Of a stretch of 18,980 nt of DNA, positions 1 through 7,626 are shown in pieces (positions within the stretch are counted from its first letter, which is position 1; every line of letters starts with the position of its first letter). The notes below the pieces were generated by a model that was not told where the DNA came from, did not search any database, and worked only from the letters and a program-made list of their open reading frames with translations. Location: positions 1-18,980 of the forward strand of contig USRA01000041.1 in NCBI GenBank assembly GCA_900557035.1, written 5' to 3'. Made by a program: the position numbers and the translations under genes. Origin of the DNA: an uncultured Prevotella sp. (GTDB taxonomy: Bacteria; Bacteroidota; Bacteroidia; Bacteroidales; Bacteroidaceae).

Positions 1-39
1 ATACCTAGAAATGATGAGAGTATCATCAAATCTAGGTAT
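1..39. terminator. Strong interrupted hairpin downstream of secA
   Basis: Two arms pair perfectly: ATACCTAGA (1-9) with TCTAGGTAT (31-39), and inside them TGATGA (12-17) with TCATCA (23-28). They are separated by a symmetric AA/AA internal loop and closed by GAGTA. That makes 15 base pairs. On the plus strand it is followed by a T-rich stretch. On the minus strand, the direction of secA, the sequence after it lies outside the window. It is probably a terminator for secA or for a convergent gene to the left. Confidence 0.5.
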
Positions 40-56
40 TCTTATCATTATTTCTT

Positions 57-83
57 GTGATGGCAAGATTTCGCTGTCATCAC
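57..83. other. Hairpin just beyond the secA stop codon
   Basis: GTGATGGCA (57-65) pairs with TGTCATCAC (75-83): nine pairs including one G-T, around a 9-base loop. It lies 20 bases beyond the secA stop. No T-run follows on the minus strand, so it is not a classical intrinsic terminator. It could protect the 3' end of the mRNA or act together with the hairpin at 1-39. Confidence 0.35.
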
Positions 84-102
84 TTATCATCCTTTCTGGT
101 GA

Positions 103-3100
103 TTAGATGTTTCTGCCGTGGCAGTTCTTGAACTTCTTTCCGCTGCCGCATGGACATGGATCGTTAGGACGAGGCATGTGCTCGGCACGGTATGGAGTGC
201 GGTTCACCTGGTCAGCTCCCTCGCGGGTATCCTGGTTGGCTGCTGCCTCCTGTGCTGCGCGCTCAGCATCGATATCCACCTTGCTCTCTACGTAGTTCTG
301 CTGGGTGTGCTGCTCTGGTGCTGCCTCCTGAACTGGCTGCTCCTGCTCCATGACAGGAATCTGACCACGCATCAGGATGCTGGCGATGCGGTCGTTCATA
401 TCATTGATCATAGCGTCCCATACCTTTGCACTCTCCAACTTGAAGATAAGCAATGGGTCCTTCTGCTCGTAGCTGGCATTCTGTACAGAGTGCTTCAACT
501 CATCGAGCTTGCGGAGGTTCTCCTTCCAGTCATCATCGATGATGTGGAGTACTACGCTCTTCTCGAACTCCTTCACTACGTTCTTTGCCTCTGTCTCGTA
601 AGCCTCCTTCAGGTTGCATGCGATGTTGTACATGCGCTTGCCGTCGGTGATAGGCACCATGATGCGCTCGTACATCGCACCCTGGTTTTCATATACCTGC
701 TTGATGATAGGCATTGCTGTAGCCTGGATGCGGTCGGTCTTGCGCTTGAAGGCAGCCATAGCCTCCTGGAAGGCACGCTCAGCCATCTCGTCGCGTCTGC
801 CGTTCTCGTATTCCTCCTCTGTGAAAGGAATCTCCATGGCGAGAACCTTCAGGAACTCTTCCTTGGCACCGGTGAAGTCGTTGTTGTTCACGATGTTCAG
901 TACGCGGTCCCAGATTACGTTGGCGATATCCATACCGATACGCTCACCCATCAGGGCGTGGCGACGCTTCTCGTAGATAACGGTACGCTGACGGTTCATC
1001 ACGTCATCATACTCCAGGAGGTGCTTACGGATACCGAAGTTGTTCTCCTCAACCTTGCGCTGTGCACGCTCGATGCTCTTGCTGATCATTGGGCTTTCGA
1101 TACGTTCGCCATCCTCGAAACCGAGACGGTCCATTACCTTGGCAATGCGCTCAGAAGCGAACAGACGCATCAGCTTATCTTCCAATGATACATAGAATAC
1201 AGAAGAACCTGGGTCACCCTGACGACCGGCACGACCACGGAGCTGACGGTCTACACGACGGCTCTCATGACGTTCTGTACCGATGATGGCAAGACCACCT
1301 GCAGCCTTTACCTCTGGAGTCAGCTTGATATCGGTACCACGACCTGCCATGTTGGTAGCGATGGTTACGGCACCCTTACCGTTAACTGAGCGACCTGCCT
1401 CGGCTACAATCTGAGCCTCCTGCTGGTGCAACTTAGCGTTCAATACATTATGAGGAATGTTGCGCATCTTCAACATCTTGCTCAACAACTCAGAGATTTC
1501 TACAGATGTGGTACCAACCAATACTGGGCGACCAGCATTGCGTGTCTCCTCAATCTCATCGATGACGGCACGATACTTCTCGCGGGCAGTCTTATATACA
1601 CGGTCATCCAAGTCCTTACGCAGGATAGGGCGGTTGGTAGGAATCTCAACTACATCGAGCTTATAGATATCCCAGAACTCACCAGACTCGGTGCTTGCCG
1701 TACCGGTCATACCTGCGAGCTTGTGGTACATACGGAAGTAGTTCTGGAGTGTGATGGTAGCGAAGGTCTGTGTTGCAGCCTCTACCTTTACATGCTCCTT
1801 AGCCTCTACAGCCTGGTGCAAGCCATCGCTCCAGCGGCGACCCTCCATGATACGACCTGTCTGCTCATCCACGATCTTCACCTGACCGTCCATGACTACA
1901 TACTCGTCGTCCTTATTAAACATGGTGTAAGCCTTCAAGAGCTGCTGCAAGGTGTGAACACGCTCGCTCTGTACGCCGTAGTGAGCCAGCAACTCGTCCT
2001 TGATGTCCAGACGCTCCTGGTCTGAGATGTCTGTGCGAGCTTCCAGGTCACTCATCTGTGTAGTGATATCAGGCAATACGAAGAGCTCTCTATCGTTCAC
2101 CTGCTTAGCCAACCACTCTGTACCCTTATCGGTCAGGTCGGCAGAGTTCAGCTTCTCATCAACCACGAAGTACAAAGGCTCAACAGCCTTAGGCATCTCA
2201 CGGTTGTTGTTTGCCATATAGAATTCCTCGGTCTTGAGCAATCCTGCCTTGATACCCTCTTCAGAGAGGTACTTGATCAATGGCTTGTTCTTAGGCAGCG
2301 CCTTGTAAGAACGGTAGAGTGAGAGGAAACCTTCCTCGAGCATCTGCTGGTTCTTGGTCTTGCCGCCCTCTGTAATCTTCTGCTTAGCCTCGGCGAGCAA
2401 CTCGGTAGCCTGCTTGCGCTGTACCTCGTAGAGCTTCTCTACCAGTGGCTGGTACTGCTCGAACATCTGGTCGTCGCCCTTTGGAATAGGACCAGAGATA
2501 ATCAATGGTGTACGGGCATCATCGATCAGCACGGAGTCAACCTCATCGACGATGGCGTAGTTGTGCTGGCGCTGTACCAGGTCGCTAGGGTTGGTAGCCA
2601 TGTTATCACGCAGGTAGTCGAAACCAAACTCATTGTTGGTACCGAAGGTGATGTCTGCCATATATGCCTTGCGGCGCTCGTCGGAGTTAGGACGATGCTT
2701 GTCGATACAATCTACAGAGAGGCCGTGGAACATATAGAGAGGTCCCATCCACTCAGAGTCACGCTTAGCCAGGTAGTCGTTCACGGTTACTACGTGTACA
2801 CCATTACCTGTCAATGCGTTGAGGAAGATAGGGGTAGTACCTACGAGGGTCTTACCCTCACCGGTAGCCATCTCTGCAATCTTACCCTGGTGGAGAACAA
2901 CACCACCGAAGAGCTGTACGTCGTAATGGATCATTTCCCACTTCATATCGTTGCCGCCGGCAGTCCAGTGGTTGTGATAGATAGCCTTGTCACCGTCGAT
3001 GGTCACGAAGTCGTTGGCTGGGTTTGAAGCCAGCTCGCGGTCGAAGTCTGTAGCAGTAACTACGGTCTCCTCGTTCTCAGCGAAGCGGCGTGCTGTATCC

Positions 3101-3444
3101 TTTACGATAGCGAAAACCTGAGGCAAAACCTCGTTGAGTGCAACCTCATACTTGTCGAGTGCTTCCTGCTCCAACTTGTCGATCTGGTTGAAGATACCTT
3201 CACGCTCGTCGATTGGAGTGTCCTCGATCTTAGCTTTGAGTTCGGCAATCTTAGCCTTCTCTTCCTTAGCGTACTCCTGTACGTACTTCTGGAGTTCCTT
3301 TGTTTTTGCACGAAGTTCGTCATTGCTCAAGGCATTCATCTTAGGGTATTCTGCCTTGACTTTCTCTACGATTGGCTGGATCAACTTCATATCGCGAGTT
3401 GACTTGTTGCCAAACAATGACTGAAGAATTTTGTTAAAGTTCAT
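103..3444 (-). CDS. secA: Preprotein translocase ATPase SecA
   Basis: SecA is the cytoplasmic ATPase that pushes unfolded preproteins through the SecYEG channel. The 1113-residue protein shows Walker A GEGKT at 195-199, the DEVD box at 300-303, NMAGRGTD at 698-705 and [11 protein letters not shown] at 734-744. It ends in a zinc-binding tail with Cys1097, Cys1099, Cys1108 and His1109 (the SecB/ribosome-binding motif of the family). It is about 210 residues longer than E. coli SecA. From remembered E. coli positions, roughly 90 extra residues precede Walker A and roughly 100 lie between DEVD and GRGTD, mostly charged and helical. Long SecA forms are known in Bacteroidota. The region before the SEC-C tail is rich in Gln, Glu and Ala. 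The gene is monocistronic in view, starting at ATG with a leader of about 130 bases. Confidence 0.98.
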   Translation of the reverse strand: MNFNKILQSLFGNKSTRDMKLIQPIVEKVKAEYPKMNALSNDELRAKTKELQKYVQEYAKEEKAKIAELKAKIEDTPIDEREGIFNQIDKLEQEALDKYEVALNEVLPQVFAIVKDTARRFAENEETVVTATDFDRELASNPANDFVTIDGDKAIYHNHWTAGGNDMKWEMIHYDVQLFGGVVLHQGKIAEMATGEGKTLVGTTPIFLNALTGNGVHVVTVNDYLAKRDSEWMGPLYMFHGLSVDCIDKHRPNSDERRKAYMADITFGTNNEFGFDYLRDNMATNPSDLVQRQHNYAIVDEVDSVLIDDARTPLIISGPIPKGDDQMFEQYQPLVEKLYEVQRKQATELLAEAKQKITEGGKTKNQQMLEEGFLSLYRSYKALPKNKPLIKYLSEEGIKAGLLKTEEFYMANNNREMPKAVEPLYFVVDEKLNSADLTDKGTEWLAKQVNDRELFVLPDITTQMSDLEARTDISDQERLDIKDELLAHYGVQSERVHTLQQLLKAYTMFNKDDEYVVMDGQVKIVDEQTGRIMEGRRWSDGLHQAVEAKEHVKVEAATQTFATITLQNYFRMYHKLAGMTGTASTESGEFWDIYKLDVVEIPTNRPILRKDLDDRVYKTAREKYRAVIDEIEETRNAGRPVLVGTTSVEISELLSKMLKMRNIPHNVLNAKLHQQEAQIVAEAGRSVNGKGAVTIATNMAGRGTDIKLTPEVKAAGGLAIIGTERHESRRVDRQLRGRAGRQGDPGSSVFYVSLEDKLMRLFASERIAKVMDRLGFEDGERIESPMISKSIERAQRKVEENNFGIRKHLLEYDDVMNRQRTVIYEKRRHALMGERIGMDIANVIWDRVLNIVNNNDFTGAKEEFLKVLAMEIPFTEEEYENGRRDEMAERAFQEAMAAFKRKTDRIQATAMPIIKQVYENQGAMYERIMVPITDGKRMYNIACNLKEAYETEAKNVVKEFEKSVVLHIIDDDWKENLRKLDELKHSVQNASYEQKDPLLIFKLESAKVWDAMINDMNDRIASILMRGQIPVMEQEQPVQEAAPEQHTQQNYVESKVDIDAERAAQEAAANQDTREGADQVNRTPYRAEHMPRPNDPCPCGSGKKFKNCHGRNI

Positions 3445-3483
3445 TGTATATTTATTTTTTATTATTATTCGATGTATGATATA

Positions 3484-3518
3484 GGAGTTAAAGAAGTTAA
3501 GAAGTTAAAGGAGTTAAG
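3484..3518. repeat. Four short tandem repeats in the secA leader
   Basis: Four imperfect units follow each other on the plus strand: GGAGTTAAA, GAAGTTAA, GAAGTTAAA and GGAGTTAAG. In the secA mRNA leader they read as pyrimidine-rich TTAACTTC/TTAACTCC units. Unit length alternates between 9 and 8, so this is not a coding repeat. Its role is unknown. Confidence 0.7.
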
Positions 3519-3582
3519 ACAAATGTGGGCTGTCAGTCCTTTTTCTTCTTCTGCTTTTTCCTGTTGTTTGTTTACTAGCTTG

Positions 3583-3590
3583 CAAAAATA
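3583..3590 (-). promoter_or_regulatory. Predicted secA promoter (-7 box)
   Basis: On the minus strand this reads TATTTTTG, a match to the Bacteroidota -7 consensus TAnnTTTG. About 20 bases upstream there is only a partial -33 element (ATTG instead of TTTG). The predicted start near 3578 gives secA a leader of about 134 bases containing the repeats at 3484-3518. Confidence 0.55.
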
Positions 3591-3633
3591 CAAAAAATAT
3601 CTGTAAATCTGCAATATTTTACCAATTATTGCC

Positions 3634-3673
3634 CTTTCTGGCTGCATTTCTTGCTAGTTTTGCTGTCAGAAAG
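3634..3673 (-). terminator. Weak hairpin beyond the small secreted-protein gene
   Basis: CTTTCTG (3634-3640) and CAGAAAG (3667-3673) pair over seven bases around a large interior. No T-run follows on the minus strand. It is the only candidate for ending the transcript that enters from the gene at 3681-4040 before the secA promoter, and it is weak. Confidence 0.25.
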
Positions 3674-3680
3674 CATATAA

Positions 3681-4040
3681 TCAGCAGTTTGGACCTCGAA
3701 TAACAATGCTTCCGAAGTGTGCTTTGTACTTATGCGCCACAACGGGATGAAAACAAATATTTAAATGTGAATCTGTCAGAATGTCAGTCTTGACAGCTGC
3801 AAGCACAGCTGCCTGATGGTAATGATGCTCTGACATATTTTCCTCTTCGGAAGCCTGCTTGATGGCTTTGATGACATAGAGGATGTCCTCCTCCAATGCC
3901 TTCGCCTCCGGTTGCTGGATGAATTCATCGTAGGATATATCCGTAAGCGCAAACTTCAGCGCCTGCTGATAAGTCTGCGCCTCCATGCCGGTTGCCGCCA
4001 GGACAACCAAAAGGGCTGTGATATATCTGTTTACCATCAT
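3681..4040 (-). CDS. Small secreted protein of unknown function
   Basis: I do not recognise this 119-residue protein. It begins with a signal peptide (about residues 1-20: basic Asn-Arg, a Leu/Val/Ala core, then GMEAQ, with likely cleavage before the Gln). The mature part of about 98 residues is helical-looking and charged in the middle (EEDILYVIKAIKQASEEE, then a His-rich EHHYH). It ends in GPNC with a C-terminal Cys. There is no lipobox and no further membrane segment, so it is probably periplasmic. Two adjacent ATG codons could start it; AAAGGAA lies just upstream. It follows the Lnb-type gene by 78 bases on the same strand with no visible promoter between, so the two are probably co-transcribed and may work together. 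Confidence 0.75.
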   Translation of the reverse strand: MMVNRYITALLVVLAATGMEAQTYQQALKFALTDISYDEFIQQPEAKALEEDILYVIKAIKQASEEENMSEHHYHQAAVLAAVKTDILTDSHLNICFHPVVAHKYKAHFGSIVIRGPNC

Positions 4041-4118
4041 TTTTATTTCCTTTATTTATGTAACTTTTGAAAGTCTTTTTGGAGCATCTTCTCTCAGTCT
4101 CGGTCTGGAGAAGTGTCA

Positions 4119-5462
4119 CTACTTGTCTTTTCTGAGTTTATTCATTAATTGTTTCTGTATAGCCAGCTTGCTGCTGTTGAGGTCGAGCAGGGTTGACTTG
4201 ATTGCATATCTCATCAGCAAAGAGAATGCCAGAGTGCTCATTCCTTCGGCATAGCTCTGCCAGATTTGCAGGAGCAATGCCACGAGCAGGCACCATCCCC
4301 ATATCTCGTAATACCAGTAGAGCTTGCCTTTTCTCATCTTCGAAATGGTTTTCCAAGCGAAGATGAGGTTCACTGGGTTCAGCAGCAGAAGCTGGAAGTT
4401 GATCTGCACGGTAGGGTGCTGCGAGAAGATCATCGCAAAAAGGATGATGCCCGGCAGACCCGTCAAGATGAGCAGGAAGGCATCAAACCCCCAGAAGTTC
4501 TTCTTCTTGCGCCATTCGATGATGCTCACGCCTATGATGATGATGGCGATGAATGTTGCCACCATGATTGGAGTGATGGCTTCCGATTCTGCCACCTGTG
4601 CCTGCTTCGGTATCAGGTAGCTGGTGCTATCTACCATCGTGATATAGCCCTCCTTGCCGTTGTAGTATCGGGTGCTTGCCAGATCCTGGGGTGCATTCAT
4701 ATTGTCTTTTCTGCCTTCTGTGGCAAAGTCACGGCTCAGGTTGTCCGGCAGGAACTCCCATTCTCGCTTGCTGATAGGCTGGTCGGCGAGATAGCCCAGG
4801 AGCAGGTCGTTGCCGAAACGGCTCCATCGGTGGTCTCCGTTCAGCTTGTGGATTTCCTGGCGATAGGTGGATTGGGTTTCCTTATCATCAAAGTTGGTGT
4901 TGCAGTAACCGATGTTGGTGAGGATCATCTCCCTTGCACGGGTGGTGCAGTTGTCGAAGAAGAAGTTGTACCGGTAGGTACGGTTCTCCGGCTTGGCATT
5001 TTCCTCGATGGCATGCAGGATGTTGATCTTCTCGTCCCTGGAGAGATTGATGCGCTGCTGGCGTACCCATCTTCCTTCTGCTGCATATTCGGCGAGGAAG
5101 TCGGTCATTGGGTAGATGCCGATCTGGTAGTCGGTGAGTCCGAATACGAAGCGCAGGATGAAGAAGTTCTGCCTGAAACTGAACATGCCCCAGTTGACTG
5201 CCACGTCGCTTCCGTGCATCTTGTCCTGGATGCGCAGGGCAGAGTGACCGTAGTACGACCATACCTCGTTGCCTGGTCCGCAGGTGAGGAGCGAAATATC
5301 TACCGAGTCGAGCCAGGATGTAGCATCCTCATTGACACGACTGTTCTGCACAGAAATGTCAGGAGTCTGATAGCCTGAAAAATCCTGTGCTGTCACATTA
5401 GTAGTTAAATTGGTTAAAATAACCGCTAAAATGACGCCAAAAATATGCTTAAATCGTTTCAC
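4119..5462 (-). CDS. lnb: DUF4105 / Lnb-family membrane protein, probable lipoprotein N-acyltransferase
   Basis: The 447-residue protein has a signal peptide (cleavage near Ala25-Gln26), a periplasmic domain of about 270 residues and about five C-terminal membrane segments (roughly 298-316, 325-347, 354-370, 385-403 and 405-424). The periplasmic part has the DUF4105 hallmarks YGHSALRI (71-78, His73) and FDNCTTRAR (169-177, Cys172), a Cys/His pair as in permuted NlpC/P60-like folds. This domain family plus a multi-helix membrane region is the architecture of Lnb, the enzyme described in Bacteroides that adds the third acyl chain to the N-terminal Cys of lipoproteins. That activity here is inferred from the family. 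The start is GTG at 5462; no in-frame ATG occurs before residue 82, well past the signal peptide. The start sits about five bases after its own -7 box, so the mRNA may be leaderless. Confidence 0.8.
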   Translation of the reverse strand: MKRFKHIFGVILAVILTNLTTNVTAQDFSGYQTPDISVQNSRVNEDATSWLDSVDISLLTCGPGNEVWSYYGHSALRIQDKMHGSDVAVNWGMFSFRQNFFILRFVFGLTDYQIGIYPMTDFLAEYAAEGRWVRQQRINLSRDEKINILHAIEENAKPENRTYRYNFFFDNCTTRAREMILTNIGYCNTNFDDKETQSTYRQEIHKLNGDHRWSRFGNDLLLGYLADQPISKREWEFLPDNLSRDFATEGRKDNMNAPQDLASTRYYNGKEGYITMVDSTSYLIPKQAQVAESEAITPIMVATFIAIIIIGVSIIEWRKKKNFWGFDAFLLILTGLPGIILFAMIFSQHPTVQINFQLLLLNPVNLIFAWKTISKMRKGKLYWYYEIWGWCLLVALLLQIWQSYAEGMSTLAFSLLMRYAIKSTLLDLNSSKLAIQKQLMNKLRKDK

Positions 5463-5466
5463 GATG

Positions 5467-5474
5467 CAAAAATA
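5467..5474 (-). promoter_or_regulatory. -7 box of the lnb-type gene
   Basis: On the minus strand this reads TATTTTTG, matching TAnnTTTG. No TTTG lies at the expected distance upstream. The predicted transcription start falls at about 5462, the first base of the GTG codon. Confidence 0.55.
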
Positions 5475-5519
5475 ACTTATTATTTTGGAATATCCTTCTT
5501 TTTTCTAGATTTTTTTTAA

Positions 5520-5527
5520 TACTTTTG
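5520..5527 (+). promoter_or_regulatory. -7 box of the outer-membrane protein operon
   Basis: TACTTTTG matches TAnnTTTG. No clear -33 TTTG is visible; a T-rich run lies there instead. The predicted start near 5532 gives a leader of about 30 bases. It is divergent from the box at 5467-5474, and the two are 45 bases apart. Confidence 0.55.
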
Positions 5528-5561
5528 CACTCTGAATATAATTTTGAATGATTATTAAAGA

Positions 5562-6854
5562 ATGAGAAAGCTTTTTTTAGCAACCCTCTTGTTGGGTTCT
5601 ACTCTTATGGTTAATGCCCAAAGCGGTACTAATTCTCCATACAGCCAGTATGGTTTAGGCGTTTTGTCTGAACAGACTTCTGGCTTCAACCGTGGTATGA
5701 ATGGTGTTGGACTTGGTTTTCATGAGCATAATCAGATTAACTATCTGAACCCTGCTTCCTATGCTGCCATCGACTCCATGACTTTCATCCTGGATGCCGG
5801 TATCTCGGGTCAGGTAACCAACTTCAACGAGAACGGGGTGAAGAAGAATGCCAATAACTCCAATCTCGAATATGTGGTAGCAGGCTTCCGCCTCTTCCGC
5901 CATCTGGGTATGAGTTTCGGTATTATCCCTTTCACCAACGTGGGATACAACTATTCTACCAGCGGATGGGTGAACAAGAACGACAAGGATGTTACCTACA
6001 CCAACTCCTACGAGGGTGAAGGCGGTTTGCATCAGGTATATGTGGGTGCCGGCTGGTCTCCACTCAAGGGCTTGTCTGTCGGTGCCAATATTGGCTATAT
6101 CTGGGGCTCCATCGACAGAACCGTGCAGAACAACTATAGCAACAGCTATTATAAGTCTCTTTACCGCACCTATGGTACTCGTGTGAACAACTACAAGATC
6201 GACCTGGGTGTGCAATATACCCAGAAGTTGTCGAAGAAGGATGAGGTAACCCTGGGTGTCACTTATTCGCCAGGTCATAACCTGCATGCCGATGCCGATA
6301 TGAGCATCATTTCTTCCAATGCGCAGACCAGTACATCTGATACACTTGCCTTCAGCATCAAGAATGCCTACGAGTTGCCTACGATGTATGGTGCCGGTTT
6401 GATGTGGAATCACAACAACCAGTGGAAGATTGGTGTAGATTACAGTCTGCAGAAATGGGGCAGCCTGGGCTATCCTACCTACGAGGCTAACAGCAGCGAG
6501 CCTTGGGCATTGCGCGATGGAGTGTATAAGGATCGCAGCAAGGTGAATGTCGGATTCCAGTACTGCTATGGTGAGCGCAACCGTGCTTTCCTCAAGCGTG
6601 TGGCTTACCGTGCCGGTGTAAGCTTTGCTACACCATATTATAAGGTGAACGGCGTGGATGGCCCTAAGGAGCTTTCTGTAAGTGTCGGTTTCGGTATTCC
6701 TATCATGAACTCCTACAACAACCGTTCGCAGTTGAATATCAGCGGCCAGTGGGTGAAGAATTCGGCTACCGGACTTATCAAGGAGAATATCTTCCGCCTG
6801 AACATCGGATTCACTTTCAACGAGGATTGGTTCAAGAAGTGGAAGATGCAGTAA
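5562..6854 (+). CDS. Outer-membrane beta-barrel protein upstream of LptC
   Basis: This 430-residue protein has a clear signal peptide (residues 1-19, cleavage near Ala19-Gln20) and then many alternating, aromatic and glycine-rich strands ending in short turns. The last strand is FRLNIGFTFNEDWFKKWKMQ. This is the pattern of a Bacteroidota beta-barrel. The mature N-terminus (SPYSQYGLGVL, then NPASYAAID) resembles the FadL/PorV-like group, in which an NPA-type motif follows the plug. The substrate is unknown. It is first in a run with lptC (57 bases apart) and the CNNM/CorC gene, an order I recall from other Bacteroidales. That suggests a role in envelope assembly or transport. I cannot assign a specific function. 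Confidence 0.82.
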   Translation: MRKLFLATLLLGSTLMVNAQSGTNSPYSQYGLGVLSEQTSGFNRGMNGVGLGFHEHNQINYLNPASYAAIDSMTFILDAGISGQVTNFNENGVKKNANNSNLEYVVAGFRLFRHLGMSFGIIPFTNVGYNYSTSGWVNKNDKDVTYTNSYEGEGGLHQVYVGAGWSPLKGLSVGANIGYIWGSIDRTVQNNYSNSYYKSLYRTYGTRVNNYKIDLGVQYTQKLSKKDEVTLGVTYSPGHNLHADADMSIISSNAQTSTSDTLAFSIKNAYELPTMYGAGLMWNHNNQWKIGVDYSLQKWGSLGYPTYEANSSEPWALRDGVYKDRSKVNVGFQYCYGERNRAFLKRVAYRAGVSFATPYYKVNGVDGPKELSVSVGFGIPIMNSYNNRSQLNISGQWVKNSATGLIKENIFRLNIGFTFNEDWFKKWKMQ

Positions 6855-6911
6855 TCTGCCCATATTGTGGTGTTTTCTTCGGGAGATGCCACATCTTCTA
6901 TATATATAATA

Positions 6912-7571
6912 ATGTATAAGATTAAATATTTCATAGTAATAGGTGTCATAGTTTCCTGGGTTTTGGCTGCCTGCCAGAATCCGGTAGAACATACTGCGCC
7001 TGCTATCCACGACAGAGACTCTGTGGCGATGATGACTTCGTATGGTGTCAATACACTCATCAGTGATTCGGGTGTCATCAAGTACCGCATCGTTACCGAG
7101 CGATGGGAGGTGAATACCAACCGTGTGCCTTCCCGCTGGATTTTTGATAAGGGAATGCTGCTCGAACAGTTTGACGAGAAGTTCCACATCAACAGTTATA
7201 TCCAGTGTGATACGGCTTATTACTTTGATCAGGAGCGGGTATGGAAGCTCTATGGCCGTGTGCGCATCCTCACCAAGGATGGTCTTCGCTTTACCAGTGA
7301 GCAGCTCACCTGGGATGAGAACAAGCACGAACTCTCCAGCCATGTGTTCAGTAAGCTCGTTACTCCGGAGCGTACCCTTCAGGGTTCCTATTTCTGGAGC
7401 GATGAGCGTATGACCCGCTATTTTGTGAGCAATTCTAAGGGTAGCTTCGAGAAGGGCGACTTCGGTGGTGGAGGCAGTTCATCTCCTGCTTCATCATCCG
7501 ATTCTACCAGTGCGCCTATGCGTCAGCCGGCAACACCGCAGCGAGCCACCACCATTCCTGTCATGCATTGA
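6912..7571 (+). CDS. lptC: LptC-family lipopolysaccharide export lipoprotein
   Basis: LptC is the periplasmic part of the inner-membrane LptB2FGC machine that hands LPS to LptA. The 219-residue product starts MYKIKYF, has a hydrophobic segment and a lipobox LAAC at 18-21, so it is a lipoprotein, as is usual in Bacteroidota. The core (about 50-180) has the repeated short beta strands of the LptC/OstA jellyroll, for example WKLYGRVRILTKDGLRFTSE followed by LTWDENKHELSS. A Gly/Ser/Pro-rich low-complexity tail from about 188 (GGGGSSSPASSSDSTS) is unusual. An in-frame codon 45 bases upstream would bury the signal peptide behind 15 extra residues, so I chose ATG 6912. It lies between the beta-barrel and CNNM/CorC genes, and no promoter is seen before it. 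Confidence 0.88.
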   Translation: MYKIKYFIVIGVIVSWVLAACQNPVEHTAPAIHDRDSVAMMTSYGVNTLISDSGVIKYRIVTERWEVNTNRVPSRWIFDKGMLLEQFDEKFHINSYIQCDTAYYFDQERVWKLYGRVRILTKDGLRFTSEQLTWDENKHELSSHVFSKLVTPERTLQGSYFWSDERMTRYFVSNSKGSFEKGDFGGGGSSSPASSSDSTSAPMRQPATPQRATTIPVMH

Positions 7572-7587
7572 TAGGGTAGGAGGAAAT

Positions 7588-7626
7588 ATGTTTTTTAACG
7601 ATATAATGTATCATGGAAGAAGTTGA
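7588..7626 (+). other. Possible 12-codon upstream reading frame behind a strong Shine-Dalgarno
   Basis: AGGAGG (7579-7584) lies at good spacing before ATG 7588, which opens MFFNDIMYHGRS and stops at TGA 7624. It overlaps the first four codons of the CNNM/CorC gene in another frame. AGGAGG is 28 bases from the CNNM/CorC ATG, too far to serve it directly. It may be a leader peptide for coupled translation or chance. Confidence 0.3.

Noticed and set aside
118..1188. Long open frame (356 codons) on the plus strand opposite secA
   Set aside because: It lies wholly antisense to an unmistakable gene, has Leu/Val/His-rich composition typical of reversed coding sequence and shows no domain or promoter.
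3465..3647. 60-codon frame on the minus strand in the secA leader
   Set aside because: It would begin upstream of the predicted transcription start near 3578 and runs through the short repeats; no sensible protein features.
4266..5378. 370-codon open frame on the plus strand opposite the Lnb-type gene
   Set aside because: Antisense shadow; the minus-strand product has a signal peptide, conserved motifs and membrane helices.
6864..6894. Possible TGTGG/CCACA hairpin between the beta-barrel and lptC genes
   Set aside because: Only five pairs around a large loop; no reason to think it regulates.
5655..7343. 562-codon open frame on the minus strand across the beta-barrel and lptC genes
   Set aside because: It is antisense to two real genes and the gap between them. 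The composition is that of a reversed frame, and both signal peptides and the lipobox are on the plus strand.
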